Counted from the first letter of the stretch, positions 16,317 to 25,661 are shown. The stretch is 64,000 bases of DNA from Henriciella sp. AS95 (GCF_038900055.1 NZ_JBBMQM010000001.1:3720001-3784000); one strand, 5' to 3'. The notes: generated by a model from the letters alone, not told the origin. Program-made: numbers and translations.

Positions 16317-17027
16317 ATGGACGTGACCGCCGACACCGAGAAAGCCCTCAGCCTTTGGGAGCCCAAGCGTCAAGTGACGCTGGAGCAGGCGCGCCGCCGC
16401 TCATCTATGGTTGCGATCATGCGGCTTGCTTTTACGGCCTGCGCCGCGATCGCTGCCGGTATCATGATCGGCCACCTTGCCGCGAATGCTGTGACAAGCT
16501 CAGCCGGCTCGATCGAAAAACTGTCGGGCGACGAAGTTGTGACCATGGTCAATCCGCGCTTCACCGGGCGCGATGTCGCTGGCCGCTCATTCGTAATCAC
16601 AGCGAGCACAGCGCAAAGACGGCGCGGCGGCGGTGACCAGATCGATCTCTCAAGCCCCAAAATGGTCAGCGAGGATGGCACCGTGGTGACGGCGCCGGCG
16701 GGCCTCTACAATCAGGACGACCAGACCCTGGCGCTTTACGAGGATGTCCGCCTCGTCAATGCGAAGGGGTATGAGTTCAACTCCACATCTGCGAAGATGT
16801 TTGTTGAAGAAGGACGCGTCGAAGGCATTGACCCGCTCAACGGAACAGGGCCTCTTGGCGATGTTCGATCAGACACGTATGAGGTCATCGATGAGGGGGA
16901 TCGGGTGCTGCTGAGCGGCCGGGTGGAGATGACCATCTTCCCGGGAGGACGCGAAACAGCGGACGAAACAACAGAAACCAGTCCCGGCAGCGATGCCAGT
17001 GATGAGGAGCGTGGTGGTGAAGAATAG
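16317..17027 (+). CDS. lptC: LPS export ABC transporter periplasmic protein LptC
   Basis: LptC is a bitopic inner-membrane protein that passes LPS from LptB2FG to LptA. The 236-residue product has a cytoplasmic N-terminus, one membrane helix (MRLAFTACAAIAAGIMIGHL, about 37-56), and a beta-jellyroll with VNPRFTGRDVAGRSFVITA, APAGLYNQDDQTLALYEDVR and FNSTSAKMFVEEGRVEG. The C-terminal tail after FPGG is Glu/Thr-rich and probably disordered. It is followed by lptA, which begins within its last bases. Confidence 0.9.
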   Translation: MDVTADTEKALSLWEPKRQVTLEQARRRSSMVAIMRLAFTACAAIAAGIMIGHLAANAVTSSAGSIEKLSGDEVVTMVNPRFTGRDVAGRSFVITASTAQRRRGGGDQIDLSSPKMVSEDGTVVTAPAGLYNQDDQTLALYEDVRLVNAKGYEFNSTSAKMFVEEGRVEGIDPLNGTGPLGDVRSDTYEVIDEGDRVLLSGRVEMTIFPGGRETADETTETSPGSDASDEERGGEE

Positions 17028-17535
17028 AGTATTTGCGGCAATGGCCGCCTTGACGGTCGTTGCAGCACCGGCCGCAATCGCCCAGGTCTCCGGCGAAGGT
17101 GGCCCGATCAAGGTCAATGCCGACAAGAGCGAGGTGCTGGAGAAGCAACGCAAAGTCGTGCTGATCGACAATGTGGATATCATGCAGGGCACAGCGCGCC
17201 TTCGCGCCAATCGTGTGACGATCAATTATGCCGGGTCGGGCGAAACCCAGACCAATGGCCTGACAGGCTTCGGCGACATCGAGTCCATGGAAGCTGTCGG
17301 CGAAGTTTTCTATGTCACGCCGGATCTCAAAGCCACTGGCACCAAGGGCATCTACAATGCCGCCTCCGATACCATCACGCTGACCGGCGACGTTGTTCTC
17401 ATCCGCGGTGAAGACGTCGCGACCGGCCAGAGACTGGTTATGAATCTCGAAGAAGGCCGCACGGTACTTGATGGCGGGTCCGGTCAGGTCCAGATGAATA
17501 TTAATCCGAACCAACCGGATAATGCTTCAAATTAA
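16993..17535 (+). CDS. lptA: LPS transport periplasmic protein LptA
   Basis: LptA forms the periplasmic beta bridge that carries LPS to LptDE. The frame opens at ATG 16993 (180 residues), but GTG 17017 lies seven bases after GAGGAG and gives a cleaner signal peptide (KNRVFAAMAALTVVAAPAAI, cleavage near AIAQ), so the real start may be 17017. The mature protein has the OstA-type repeats INADKSEVLEKQRKVVL-like, RLRANRVTINYAG, KATGTKGIYNAASDTITLTG and LVMNLEEGRTVLDGGSGQV. It overlaps lptC by 35 bases on the long start and 11 on the short one, and precedes lptB. Confidence 0.92.
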   Translation: MPVMRSVVVKNRVFAAMAALTVVAAPAAIAQVSGEGGPIKVNADKSEVLEKQRKVVLIDNVDIMQGTARLRANRVTINYAGSGETQTNGLTGFGDIESMEAVGEVFYVTPDLKATGTKGIYNAASDTITLTGDVVLIRGEDVATGQRLVMNLEEGRTVLDGGSGQVQMNINPNQPDNASN

Positions 17536-17622
17536 GCAGGCCGGTCTAAACGGATATTAAGTCTATTGCCTTAGCTCTCATGGCGGGCGGCGCACAACGC
17601 GCAATATGGGAGGACCACAGGA

Positions 17623-18357
17623 ATGACGGATTCGGCCAGCGGCCTTATTGTGACCGGGCTCGCCAAGTCTTTTGGCAAGCGTCAGGTCGTGAAAGACGTC
17701 TCCCTGTCTCTCCAGCGCGGTGAAGTGGTGGGTCTGCTCGGTCCGAACGGGGCCGGCAAGACGACCTGCTTTTACATGATTATGGGCCTGATTGGCGCGG
17801 ATGCCGGATCGATTTCGATCGACGGTGCAGACGTGACCCATCTTCCCATGTACCAGCGTGCCCGCCTGGGTGTCGGCTATCTTCCTCAGGAAGCCTCGAT
17901 CTTTCGAGGCATGAGCGTGGAAGAGAATATTCTTTCCGTCGTCGAACTTGTCGAAAAGGACAAGACGGCGCGGCTGGCTGAAGTCGATGCCCTTCTGGAC
18001 GAGCTGCACATCACGCACCTGCGCAAGCAGTCTGCAACGTCTCTTTCCGGCGGTGAACGCCGCCGTGTGGAGATTGCCCGTGCCCTCGCATCCAGACCGA
18101 GTTTCATGCTTCTGGACGAACCGTTTACCGGTATCGACCCCCTCGCCGTGTCGGATATTTCCGATCTGGTTGGTTATCTGAAACAGCGCGGCCTAGGCGT
18201 GCTGATCACGGACCACCAGGTGCGCGAGACGCTCCAGATCGTTGACAGGGCATCCATCATTTATGATGGCGGCACGCTTTTCGAAGGCGCGCCACAGGAA
18301 GTGCTCGCCAACGAGGATGTGCGGCGGGTCTATCTGGGCGAACGGTTTGCTGCGTAA
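17623..18357 (+). CDS. lptB: LPS export ABC transporter ATP-binding protein LptB
   Basis: LptB powers LPS extraction by the LptB2FGC complex. The 244-residue ATPase has Walker A (GLLGPNGAGKTTCFYMI), the Q-loop region YLPQEASIFRGMSVEENI, an ABC signature LSGGERRRVEIARALA, Walker B with FMLLDEPFTGIDPLAV and switch His in VLITDHQVRETL, all characteristic of LptB rather than branched-chain amino acid ATPases. The length is standard. lptF and lptG are not here, as is usual since they sit elsewhere in the genome. It is 87 bases after lptA and 5 bases before rpoN. Confidence 0.97.
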   Translation: MTDSASGLIVTGLAKSFGKRQVVKDVSLSLQRGEVVGLLGPNGAGKTTCFYMIMGLIGADAGSISIDGADVTHLPMYQRARLGVGYLPQEASIFRGMSVEENILSVVELVEKDKTARLAEVDALLDELHITHLRKQSATSLSGGERRRVEIARALASRPSFMLLDEPFTGIDPLAVSDISDLVGYLKQRGLGVLITDHQVRETLQIVDRASIIYDGGTLFEGAPQEVLANEDVRRVYLGERFAA

Positions 18358-18362
18358 CGGTT

Positions 18363-19874
18363 ATGGCCATTTCACAACGCCTCGATATGCGCCAGGGCCA
18401 GTCCCTGGTGATGACCCCTCAGTTGCAGCAAGCGATCAAGCTGCTGCAGCTCTCGAATATTGAACTTGCCGAATTCGTCGAAGCCGAGATCGAGCGCAAT
18501 CCGCTGCTCGAGCGCGGCGAAGCCGGAGACCGCGAAGAATATTCTCCAGAAGAAATTGAGCCAAAGTCCAAACGCGAGGAACTGACCCTCGACGATTCGT
18601 CCGCGCTGAACGAAGCGCGCGATGCCATGGATGCATCAAAAGACGATCTTTATGAAAGCGGCACCAATTCCGACAGCGGCCAGACAGCCAATGAACTGTC
18701 AGGCCCGTCTGCCAAGACCGACTGGTCGCAAGCCGGCAGTGGCGGAAGCTTTTCGGGCGACGATTATGATTTCGAAGGCTCGCTGACCTCTGAAAAGTCG
18801 CTGCAGGAGCACCTTCATGACCAGCTGAAAATGTCGGGCCTGTCCCAGGCTGACCAGCTGATCGGGTCACGCCTGGTCGATGAGACCGATGATGCCGGCT
18901 ATTGCAAGATCGAGCTTGAAGAAGTCGCAGCTGTGCTTGGCGCCGATCCGGCGAATGTCGAGGCTGTCCTGACCGTCTGCCAGGGGTTCGAACCGACCGG
19001 CGTCATGGCCCGCACCGTCGAAGAATGTCTCGCCTTGCAGCTGAAAGAGCGCGATCGGTACGACCCGGCCATGCAGGCCTTGCTCGAAAACCTGGATCTC
19101 GTCGCGAAGGTCGACATCAAGGGCCTCTGTGAGGTTTGCGGCGTCGACAAGGAAGACATCGCCGACATGATGGCAGAGCTTCGAACACTGACACCGCGTC
19201 CCGGCGGTGCGTTTTCGAGCGGGCCGTCGATTGCCGTTGCGCCAGATGTCTTCGTGCGCGAGATGCCAAACGGCATGTTTGCCGTCGAACTCAATTCCGA
19301 CACGCTGCCGAAAGTGTTGATGGACAAGGCGTATTATGCCGAAGTCTCTACCCTTCCGATGCGCGAAAAGGAAAAGGAATTCATCACTGATTGCGCGCAG
19401 AACGCATCATGGCTGATCAAATCTCTCGACCAGCGCGCGCGTACGATCCTGAAGGTCGCCAGCGAGATTGTCCGCCAGCAGGACGCTTTCTTCGCGCACG
19501 GCGTGGCACATTTGCGTCCACTGAACCTGAAGCAGGTGGCCGACGCGATCGAGATGCACGAATCAACCGTAAGCCGGGTCACCTCGAACAAATATATGGG
19601 GACGCCCCGCGGCCTGTTTGAACTCAAATATTTCTTTTCTGCCTCGATTCCAGGGACGGGCGGCGGCGAAGCACACTCCGCCGAGGCAGTACGCTACCGG
19701 ATCAAGCAGCTGGTCGATGATGAGGGTGACAAGGTTCTGTCGGACGATCAGATCGTCGAAATTCTCACCGAATTCGGTATCGAGATCGCGCGGCGGACTG
19801 TCGCAAAATATCGCGAAAGCCTCGGGATTCCGTCGAGTGTGCAGCGTCGGCGGAAATTGAGAGCCAGCGCATAG
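18363..19874 (+). CDS. rpoN: RNA polymerase sigma-54 factor RpoN
   Basis: Sigma-54 directs transcription from -24/-12 promoters with AAA+ activators; in alphaproteobacteria such as Caulobacter it drives hook and basal-body flagellar genes, which fits the flagellar locus just upstream. The 503-residue protein has the Gln/Leu-rich region I (MTPQLQQAIKLLQLSNIELA), an acidic region II (about 50-140), the core-binding domain, the helix-turn-helix and the diagnostic RpoN box ARRTVAKYRE near the C-terminus. It follows lptB by five bases and precedes hpf, the classic order. Confidence 0.98.
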   Translation: MAISQRLDMRQGQSLVMTPQLQQAIKLLQLSNIELAEFVEAEIERNPLLERGEAGDREEYSPEEIEPKSKREELTLDDSSALNEARDAMDASKDDLYESGTNSDSGQTANELSGPSAKTDWSQAGSGGSFSGDDYDFEGSLTSEKSLQEHLHDQLKMSGLSQADQLIGSRLVDETDDAGYCKIELEEVAAVLGADPANVEAVLTVCQGFEPTGVMARTVEECLALQLKERDRYDPAMQALLENLDLVAKVDIKGLCEVCGVDKEDIADMMAELRTLTPRPGGAFSSGPSIAVAPDVFVREMPNGMFAVELNSDTLPKVLMDKAYYAEVSTLPMREKEKEFITDCAQNASWLIKSLDQRARTILKVASEIVRQQDAFFAHGVAHLRPLNLKQVADAIEMHESTVSRVTSNKYMGTPRGLFELKYFFSASIPGTGGGEAHSAEAVRYRIKQLVDDEGDKVLSDDQIVEILTEFGIEIARRTVAKYRESLGIPSSVQRRRKLRASA

Positions 19875-19981
19875 GCCCTGCTGACAGGCGATTGACTCCC
19901 TGAGCTGTGATTTTTAGGACGCCGCGGTCTCGCTTTCCGTAATCGGGGCGTTATAGTGGTCACTCGTAGACGGAGAGTTCC

Positions 19982-20575
19982 GTGCAGATACAAATTGCAG
20001 GACGGAAAATGGACCTCGGCGATGCGCTGCGTAGCCGCATCGAGACGGGTCTTGAGGCTGCGGTCACCAAATATTTCGACCGCGATTTTGATGGTCATGT
20101 CACCGTCAGCCCGAATGGGCATGAGACGGAAATTGACTGTAACATTCACCTGCCTTCCGGCATCATCCTTCAGTCTTCCGGCAAGGCGAGCGATCCTTAT
20201 GTCGCGCTCGAAGAAGCCCTCGGCAAGATCGAGAAGCGCGTGCGCCGGTACAAGCGCCGGCTGAAGGACCACCACAAGAATGGCCGGGACCCGTTCCCGA
20301 GCGAGCCAGCCTCGGCGTTCGTGCTGAAAAGCTCTGGCGAGGACGAAGCGGGCGAAGACACGGGTGAAGATGGTGAAGCGCCCGTAATTGTAGCAGAATC
20401 TGCCTCACAAATTCGCACAATGACGGTCTCTGAGGCGGTTCTCCAACTCGAACTTGCTGATTCACCAGCCCTTATGTTTCGCAATGCTAAACACGCAGGG
20501 CTGAATATGGTCTACCGACGACCGGACGGAAATATAGGCTGGGTCGACCCGGCAATCGATAGCAAAACCTCCTGA
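19982..20575 (+). CDS. hpf: Ribosome hibernation promoting factor, long form (HPF)
   Basis: HPF binds 70S ribosomes in stationary phase; the long form alone dimerises them to 100S. The 197-residue protein starts at a GTG and has an N-terminal S30AE domain (about 1-100, with LEEALGKIEKRVRRYKRRLKD-type helix), an acidic linker, and a C-terminal dimerisation domain (TVSEAVLQLELADSPALMFR, VYRRPDGNIGWVDP). Both domains make this the long form. The 107-base gap after rpoN probably holds its own promoter. It lies 16 bases before ptsN. Confidence 0.95.
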   Translation: MQIQIAGRKMDLGDALRSRIETGLEAAVTKYFDRDFDGHVTVSPNGHETEIDCNIHLPSGIILQSSGKASDPYVALEEALGKIEKRVRRYKRRLKDHHKNGRDPFPSEPASAFVLKSSGEDEAGEDTGEDGEAPVIVAESASQIRTMTVSEAVLQLELADSPALMFRNAKHAGLNMVYRRPDGNIGWVDPAIDSKTS

Positions 20576-20591
20576 AGAAACCTGGCGAGCA

Positions 20592-21065
20592 ATGGCAACT
20601 GATCTGACGAGCCTTCTTGGGGAAGGCGTAATCCTTGATCCTGTGTCAGCGGAGACGCGCAAACAGGCCCTCACCACTCTGGCGTCCGCCCTGGCGGAAC
20701 GCACGGGTCTTGATGCGCGCGATATCTTTGACGCCGTCATGGAACGCGAACGGCTCGGCTCAACCGGGGTCGGAGAAGGCGTCGCAATCCCCCATGCACG
20801 GATCGAGAAACTGCCGCATCCGATCGGTGGCTTCGTCCGCCTGCAGAGCGGCGTGGATTTCGACGCTGTCGATGACCGTCCCTGCGACCTCATCTTCATG
20901 CTGATTGCGCCGGTCGGGTCCGGCGCCGACCATTTGCGGGCGCTCGCACAAGTCAGCCGGACATTGCGCCAGCCTGATCTTCGCGAAGCCCTGCGCAAAG
21001 CTGACAGCGCCGTGAAGATGCGCGCGATCCTCTGCCCGGAAGCGGCCAACGCTTCGGCGGCCTGA
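20592..21065 (+). CDS. ptsN: PTS IIA-like nitrogen regulatory protein PtsN (EIIA-Ntr)
   Basis: PtsN is the terminal phosphoacceptor of the nitrogen PTS (PtsP-NPr-PtsN) and regulates metabolism and potassium by protein contacts. The 157-residue product is one EIIA-fructose-type domain with the phosphorylated His in GVGEGVAIPHARIEKL (about residue 67) and the conserved LIFMLIAPVGSGADHLRALA. It ends the rpoN-hpf-ptsN block, the standard context. The convergent alpha/beta hydrolase follows. Confidence 0.96.
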   Translation: MATDLTSLLGEGVILDPVSAETRKQALTTLASALAERTGLDARDIFDAVMERERLGSTGVGEGVAIPHARIEKLPHPIGGFVRLQSGVDFDAVDDRPCDLIFMLIAPVGSGADHLRALAQVSRTLRQPDLREALRKADSAVKMRAILCPEAANASAA

Positions 21066-21145
21066 GGGGGCACCCCTTATTCAAATTAAATGATGCTCTG
21101 CCTGCGCAGCCAGATAGCTGAGACAGGCAGCGTTGCGCAAGACAC

Positions 21146-22195
21146 CTAGCGCTGGCGCGCCCCGCCGCCCGCTCCGAGGTCCGCGGCGTCTTCGGCGGTC
21201 GCTTCCGACTCGCCCTCAACAAATTCCGGTGTCAGCGAAGAGACCTGGCGATCGAGGAAGGCGAGCACGTCGCTTGCGCTTTCTTCCGCCCGCTCTTCCT
21301 GTGGCAGGTGGCCGGTGCCCGGATAGGTGATCAGCACCGATTTTGCGATCGCTTCGTCGAACCGTCGCGCGTGAGAAACAGGGATCACCTTATCGTCCTC
21401 TCCCCACAGGATCAGGGTTGGTACGGAGATCGCGGCGAGCTGCTCTCTCGTGGCCGTCTGGCTGGCGGGCGCGTCTGCAGACAGCTGCAAGAGCGCCGCG
21501 CGGTGGCCCGGGGCGCGAGAAAAGGCGCTGTAGCGGTCGACCATTTCCGGCGTGACCAGGGTGCGATCTGTAAAGCTGTCTTTCAGGCCGTCCTCGATCA
21601 GACGCGACACATCGAGGTCCTTGATCAAGGCTCGAACCAGAGAGAAGCGCAAGAGTTTGAAAACCAGGGGCGCGGACTTCTTGTCTTCGGCAGACATTGG
21701 CCAGCCGGACGCATCGACGAGAACAAGCGCATCGACCCGATCAGGATGCGCGAGGGCGACGTTCCACGCGACGCCGCCGCCCATGGATGATCCGGCAATG
21801 GCGAACGTTTCGAGGCCGAGCTCATCGGCAAGCGCGCTTACGGTGTCCACATAGTATTCGCGGCTGACCTTGTCCGTGTCGGGCACCCGCGAGAGGCCAT
21901 GGCCTGGAAGATCGACGGCAATGACCCTGTAAGTGTCATCAAGCCTGGCCTGCCAGTGTGACCAGGTGTGAGCCGAAGACGCAAAGCCGTGCAGCAGGAT
22001 GACGACCGGCGCATCGCGCGGACCGGCATCGGTAAAATGGATCTTCGCGTCTTCGACGGTTTCGAAATTCGACGTTGGCAGCGCGTATGCTGTTTCAAGC
22101 GTGTCGTAGGAAATATCCGGTCGCCTCAGGGCCAACCAGCCGGCCGCCAGGATGGCGACAATCGAGAGCAAAATCGCAGCCAGTTTACGCAACAT
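21146..22195 (-). CDS. Membrane-anchored alpha/beta hydrolase
   Basis: A 349-residue alpha/beta-fold hydrolase with an N-terminal signal anchor (LAAILLSIVAILAAGWLAL), so probably attached to the periplasmic face of the inner membrane. It has the oxyanion-hole region VVILLHGFASSAHTWSHW (about 70), a nucleophile elbow GSSMGGG, the acid in LWGEDDKVIP and the catalytic His in TYPGTGHLPQEER, a complete triad. The C-terminal 30 residues are acidic then Gly-rich and probably disordered. The fold fits esterases, haloperoxidase-like and lipolytic enzymes, and the substrate cannot be read. It is convergent with ptsN and 68 bases downstream of the MoeB-like gene on the same strand. Confidence 0.85.
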   Translation of the reverse strand: MLRKLAAILLSIVAILAAGWLALRRPDISYDTLETAYALPTSNFETVEDAKIHFTDAGPRDAPVVILLHGFASSAHTWSHWQARLDDTYRVIAVDLPGHGLSRVPDTDKVSREYYVDTVSALADELGLETFAIAGSSMGGGVAWNVALAHPDRVDALVLVDASGWPMSAEDKKSAPLVFKLLRFSLVRALIKDLDVSRLIEDGLKDSFTDRTLVTPEMVDRYSAFSRAPGHRAALLQLSADAPASQTATREQLAAISVPTLILWGEDDKVIPVSHARRFDEAIAKSVLITYPGTGHLPQEERAEESASDVLAFLDRQVSSLTPEFVEGESEATAEDAADLGAGGGARQR

Positions 22196-22263
22196 GTATC
22201 CTCACCTCGAACGCCACCCTGTGTCGTAAAAACGTCAATCGCCGGGCAAGTCAAAGAAAAGTT

Positions 22264-23004
22264 TCAGCCCCCGCAGACGGGACAATCCGTGTCCGGATTA
22301 AGTTTGACGGTACGGGAAATTCCGCCCAGCCCATCAATGATGCCAATCTGGCCGATCAGCGGCCGGCCGGCCCCTGTGATCAGCTTCAGCGTCTCCAGCG
22401 CCATGTGCGATGCAACGATGCCGGTGACCGGTCCAACAACGCCTGCATCTTCGCAGGCTTCAGCATCTGGCGGCGTTTCAGGGACAAAACACTGATAGCA
22501 GGGCGCGCCCGGCTGAACGCCGGATGCAAAGACGGAGATCTGCCCCGACCATCGCGTCGCGGCGCCTGAAACAAGGTAGCGGCCAAGCGCATGCGCGGCG
22601 CGGTTCAGCACGAATCGCGTCTCGAAATTGTCAGTGGCGTCAATGAGGATGGAGCCAGCGAGTTTGTAAGCCTCGCTCCAGCGCTGCTGTCTTTCAAGCA
22701 CGCGGACATCTGGCGCGGCCGCCTTCAGGCGCTGGGCGAGGCGCGCGACCTTGGACTGGCCGATGTCTTCTTCGGTGAACTGCACCTGCCGCTGGAGGTT
22801 GGAGCGGTCGACGACGTCATTGTCCCAGATCTCGATCTCGCCGACACCGGCAGCTGCCAGATACATCGCGCAAGGGCCGCCGAGCGCCCCTGCCCCGATA
22901 ATTGAAATGCGCGCATCGAGGAGCTTCTGGACGCCGGGCCCGCCAATCTCCTTCAGGAGAATGTGGCGCTTGTGGCGCTCGAGCTGCTGCGGTGTCAAAG
23001 CCAT
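22264..23004 (-). CDS. moeB: MoeB/ThiF/HesA-type E1-like adenylyltransferase
   Basis: Enzymes of this family adenylate the C-terminal GlyGly of a ubiquitin-like sulfur carrier (MoaD or ThiS). I take ATG 23004 (MALTPQQLERHKRHILLKEI), giving 246 residues. It shows the nucleotide-binding glycine motif ISIIGAGALGGPCAMYLAAAG, WDNDVVDRSNLQRQVQF with the conserved Asp and Arg, and two zinc Cys pairs (CYQC near 175 and CPVC at the end). The length and lack of a rhodanese domain favour MoeB over ThiF-rhodanese fusions. No molybdopterin or thiamin genes are adjacent, so the exact carrier is not shown. The helicase is divergent, 41 bases away. Confidence 0.85.
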   Translation of the reverse strand: MALTPQQLERHKRHILLKEIGGPGVQKLLDARISIIGAGALGGPCAMYLAAAGVGEIEIWDNDVVDRSNLQRQVQFTEEDIGQSKVARLAQRLKAAAPDVRVLERQQRWSEAYKLAGSILIDATDNFETRFVLNRAAHALGRYLVSGAATRWSGQISVFASGVQPGAPCYQCFVPETPPDAEACEDAGVVGPVTGIVASHMALETLKLITGAGRPLIGQIGIIDGLGGISRTVKLNPDTDCPVCGG

Positions 23005-23045
23005 GCTGTGGCTTAGCAGGGCGGATGCGGCTAAGGCTACAGACA

Positions 23046-24395
23046 ATGAGTGACTCGCCAACGACCAAAGTTCCCGACACCGTCTATGCCGCGCCCGCAA
23101 ACTGGGTCGCGAATGGCGCTGGTGCGCAGGGCAATCTGTTCCTGACAGGACGCGCCGGGACCGGTAAAACCACGATGCTGCGCCGCTTTCTGGCCGAAGC
23201 GGGCGAGAATACGGTGGTGCTCGCCCCGACGGGTGTTGCGGCCATGAATGCGGGTGGGCAGACTATCCACTCCTTCTTCAAATTCCCGCCGCGCCTGATT
23301 GAGCCGACCGACGTCAAACGTCTGCGCGGTGTGCGCCTGATCAAGGCGATCGAGACGATGATCATCGACGAGATATCGATGGTCCGCTCGGACATGCTTG
23401 ATGCGATCGACAAGAGCCTGCAGCTCAATCGCGGCTCCAAACGGCCTTTCGGCGGTGTGCGGATGATCCTGTCTGGCGACCTGCACCAGCTGCCGCCTGT
23501 GGCGCGCGGGCCGGAGGCGGAAATCCTGCATGAGCGATATGGCGGGCACTATTTCTTCAATGCGCCCGGCTTCAAGGATGCCGAATTTGCCCTGCTCGCG
23601 CTGAAACATGTCTTCCGGCAGGAAGACCCGCGCTTCCTCGCCCTGCTTGGCGCGATGCGGCAGGGACGGCTGCTGCCGACCGATGAAAGGCTGCTGCAGT
23701 CTGTCGTGTCGTCCCGAAGCGCCGTGGAGGCAAGCGAGACGCATGTCGTGCTGACGCCGAACAATGCCAACGCCTTTCGCATCAACCAGGCACGGCTCGA
23801 AGAGCTTCCGGGCAAGCCGCATTCCCTGGCCGCCAAGATTCAGGGCACGTTCGACGAGAAGTCCTATCCAACCGAAGCCGACCTTGAGCTGAAGGAAGGC
23901 GCACGGGTGATGCTGATCAAGAATGATCCGGAGGGGCGTTGGGTGAACGGATCCCTGGCGACGGTCGACAGCTTCAAGGGTGACAATGTGCGGGTCGAAC
24001 TGGACGGCCACATCTATGAGATTGAGCCAGCGGCGTGGGAAAAATACAAATACGAGCTCGACCCGGAGACGAAAAAGGTCTCGCGTGAGGTCGTGGGGAC
24101 ATTCAAGCAGGTGCCGTTGAGGCTCGCCTACGCGGTCACGATACACAAGGCGCAGGGCCTGACGCTCGACAAGGTGTTCATTGACTTTGACCGGGGCATG
24201 TTCGCGCACGGGCAGGCTTATGTGGCCTTCTCGCGGGCGCGGTCTCTGGAGGGCCTGGAGATATCACGTGCGCTGCGGCCGCGTGACCTCGTCATGGATC
24301 GTAATGCTTTCGCTTTTGGCAAGCTTGAGACGATCGAAGAAAACGACGCTTACCTGCTCGCGAAATTCGCGAAGGATGAAACGCAGCTTCTCTAG
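23046..24395 (+). CDS. PIF1/RecD-like superfamily 1 DNA helicase
   Basis: A 449-residue ATP-dependent helicase of the PIF1/RecD2 type. Motif I is FLTGRAGTGKTTMLRRFLA (about 32), motif Ia is APTGVAAMNAGGQTIHSFF, motif II is MIIDEISMVRSDMLDAID, motif III is LSGDLHQLPPV, and the C-terminal motifs V and VI are AYAVTIHKAQGLTLDK and GQAYVAFSRARSLEGLEI. The order and spacing are complete. ATG 23046 fits the start; the frame extends upstream over the MoeB-like gene but without homologous sequence. Such genes are widespread in alphaproteobacteria and probably serve replication or repair. Its stop overlaps that of the convergent PspB-like gene by four bases. Confidence 0.92.
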   Translation: MSDSPTTKVPDTVYAAPANWVANGAGAQGNLFLTGRAGTGKTTMLRRFLAEAGENTVVLAPTGVAAMNAGGQTIHSFFKFPPRLIEPTDVKRLRGVRLIKAIETMIIDEISMVRSDMLDAIDKSLQLNRGSKRPFGGVRMILSGDLHQLPPVARGPEAEILHERYGGHYFFNAPGFKDAEFALLALKHVFRQEDPRFLALLGAMRQGRLLPTDERLLQSVVSSRSAVEASETHVVLTPNNANAFRINQARLEELPGKPHSLAAKIQGTFDEKSYPTEADLELKEGARVMLIKNDPEGRWVNGSLATVDSFKGDNVRVELDGHIYEIEPAAWEKYKYELDPETKKVSREVVGTFKQVPLRLAYAVTIHKAQGLTLDKVFIDFDRGMFAHGQAYVAFSRARSLEGLEISRALRPRDLVMDRNAFAFGKLETIEENDAYLLAKFAKDETQLL

Positions 24396-24634
24396 GCGAG
24401 GCGGCGGATTTCGTCGCGCAGGTGCTGGTCCTTGTCGGTCGCGATGGTTTCCAGGACACGAACGCGTTCAGTCAGCCGTTCGACATCCTTGCGGAGGCGA
24501 AAGAGCTCTTCCTCACTAGCAGCGTCGTCTGTGCTGTTCGCTTTCATCTTCAGATAGTTGTTGACCACGCCTGCGCCCACACAAATCAGGACGATGAGAA
24601 CGATCATCGAAAACGGATTGCTGATATCGAACAT
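24392..24634 (-). CDS. PspB-like small membrane protein
   Basis: The 80-residue protein has one membrane helix (MIVLIVLICVGAGVVNNYL) and a C-terminal coiled coil (LFRLRKDVERLTERVRVLET). This is the layout of PspB, which with PspC senses envelope stress in phage-shock systems, and ERVRVLETI resembles the PspB coiled-coil consensus. No pspA or pspC is adjacent, so a stress role is uncertain. It lies upstream of nothing on its strand and is convergent with the helicase. A generic membrane-anchored coiled-coil protein is the alternative. Confidence 0.65.
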   Translation of the reverse strand: MFDISNPFSMIVLIVLICVGAGVVNNYLKMKANSTDDAASEEELFRLRKDVERLTERVRVLETIATDKDQHLRDEIRRLA

Positions 24635-24707
24635 TGGACCCTCGGCTAGTTATTTATCGTAATTCGATAATAGGTGCATTCAGGCCGCAATTCAAGAGAA
24701 ATCGGAA

Positions 24708-25163
24708 TTATCGCCCGGTTGAGCCGAATCCACCCTCGCCGCGGACAGTTTCATCGAGGCTGTCCACTTCCTGCCAGACGATCCGCGTCACCGGTGCGAG
24801 CACCATCTGACCAATGCGTTCACCGCGCGAGATCGTGAAAGTCTCGTTTGAGTGGTTGATCAGAATGACCTTCAGCTCCCCGCGATAATCGCTGTCGATC
24901 GTGCCGGGGCTGTTGAGGCAGGTCAGGCCATGCTTGGCGGCGAGTCCGGAGCGTGGGCGCATCTGGATTTCAAAGCCCTGCGGGATCGCAACAGAAAGAC
25001 CGGTTGGCACCATGGTGCGCTCGCCGGGCTTCAGCTCGTAAGGCTCACCCTCAGGGTAAGCCGCGCGGATATCCATGCCGGCGGCCCCGTCTGTCTCATA
25101 GGCAGGCAGCGGCAGGCCTTCAAAATGTGGGAGCGCCTTAACGGCAACTTTGATGTCAGTCAT
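24708..25163 (-). CDS. dut: dUTP diphosphatase (dUTPase)
   Basis: Hydrolyses dUTP to dUMP and pyrophosphate, keeping uracil out of DNA and feeding thymidylate synthesis. I take ATG 25163 ([20 protein letters not shown]), 151 residues. All five trimeric dUTPase motifs are present: [50 protein letters not shown] and the C-terminal arm [10 protein letters not shown]. It lies downstream of coaBC on the same strand, a common pairing, with one small predicted gene between. Confidence 0.97.
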   Translation of the reverse strand: MTDIKVAVKALPHFEGLPLPAYETDGAAGMDIRAAYPEGEPYELKPGERTMVPTGLSVAIPQGFEIQMRPRSGLAAKHGLTCLNSPGTIDSDYRGELKVILINHSNETFTISRGERIGQMVLAPVTRIVWQEVDSLDETVRGEGGFGSTGR

Positions 25164-25221
25164 GCGCGCTAATGCGCGGGAGTCGCGATGCGGAGTCAAC
25201 TCGCATCTGCGGCCTCAGCGA

Positions 25222-25413
25222 TCAGACCACGAAAAAATCTGGGGATGGCGCGGAGTGCTGAATATCGTCAACCTGTTCAGACTGCATCTGCTCAGCGGAC
25301 GCCTTGGCTTGTGTTTCGACCGGTTGCTCGGCCTCGGCCCGCGCGCTCGCAAACGAATACAGGCCAGCCATGGCCAGGGCTATGAATGCAAAATATCCAA
25401 CAATCAGTCTCAT
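25222..25413 (-). CDS. Small predicted membrane or secreted protein
   Basis: A 63-residue frame starting MRLIVGYFAFIALAMAGLYS, an N-terminal hydrophobic helix or signal peptide, then a Glu/Gln/Ala-rich polar tail. The frame opens at 25566, but the upstream part is not protein-like and includes an unlikely Cys-rich stretch. No family is recognised. It sits between dut and coaBC on their strand. It could be a real small envelope protein or a chance frame; the hydrophobic start followed by a polar tail favours the first. Confidence 0.5.
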   Translation of the reverse strand: MRLIVGYFAFIALAMAGLYSFASARAEAEQPVETQAKASAEQMQSEQVDDIQHSAPSPDFFVV

Positions 25414-25661
25414 GGTCTTCTTCCAATTGGCCCGCGAGCATCCATTCTGGCGTGGGGCTGCAAACAAAGTGTTACGTTCCCCATTACAACGGAGACAGGT
25501 ATTTCCGGTTCCGAGCTGCGAGCATTCAAAAAGAAATGGCCAGGAATATGGAGACACTGGACACAAACCGTGGCGCGGTGGCGAGATGCGTCGCCGCCCG
25601 GACTTGTTGGCGCTTGTGCTGAGAGGTCTGACAGCGCGAAGGCCCCAGGAAGACGGTGGGT

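Noticed and set aside
23037-24209. Minus-strand frame of 390 codons
   Set aside because: Antisense to the PIF1/RecD-like helicase; His/Arg-rich without recognisable domains.
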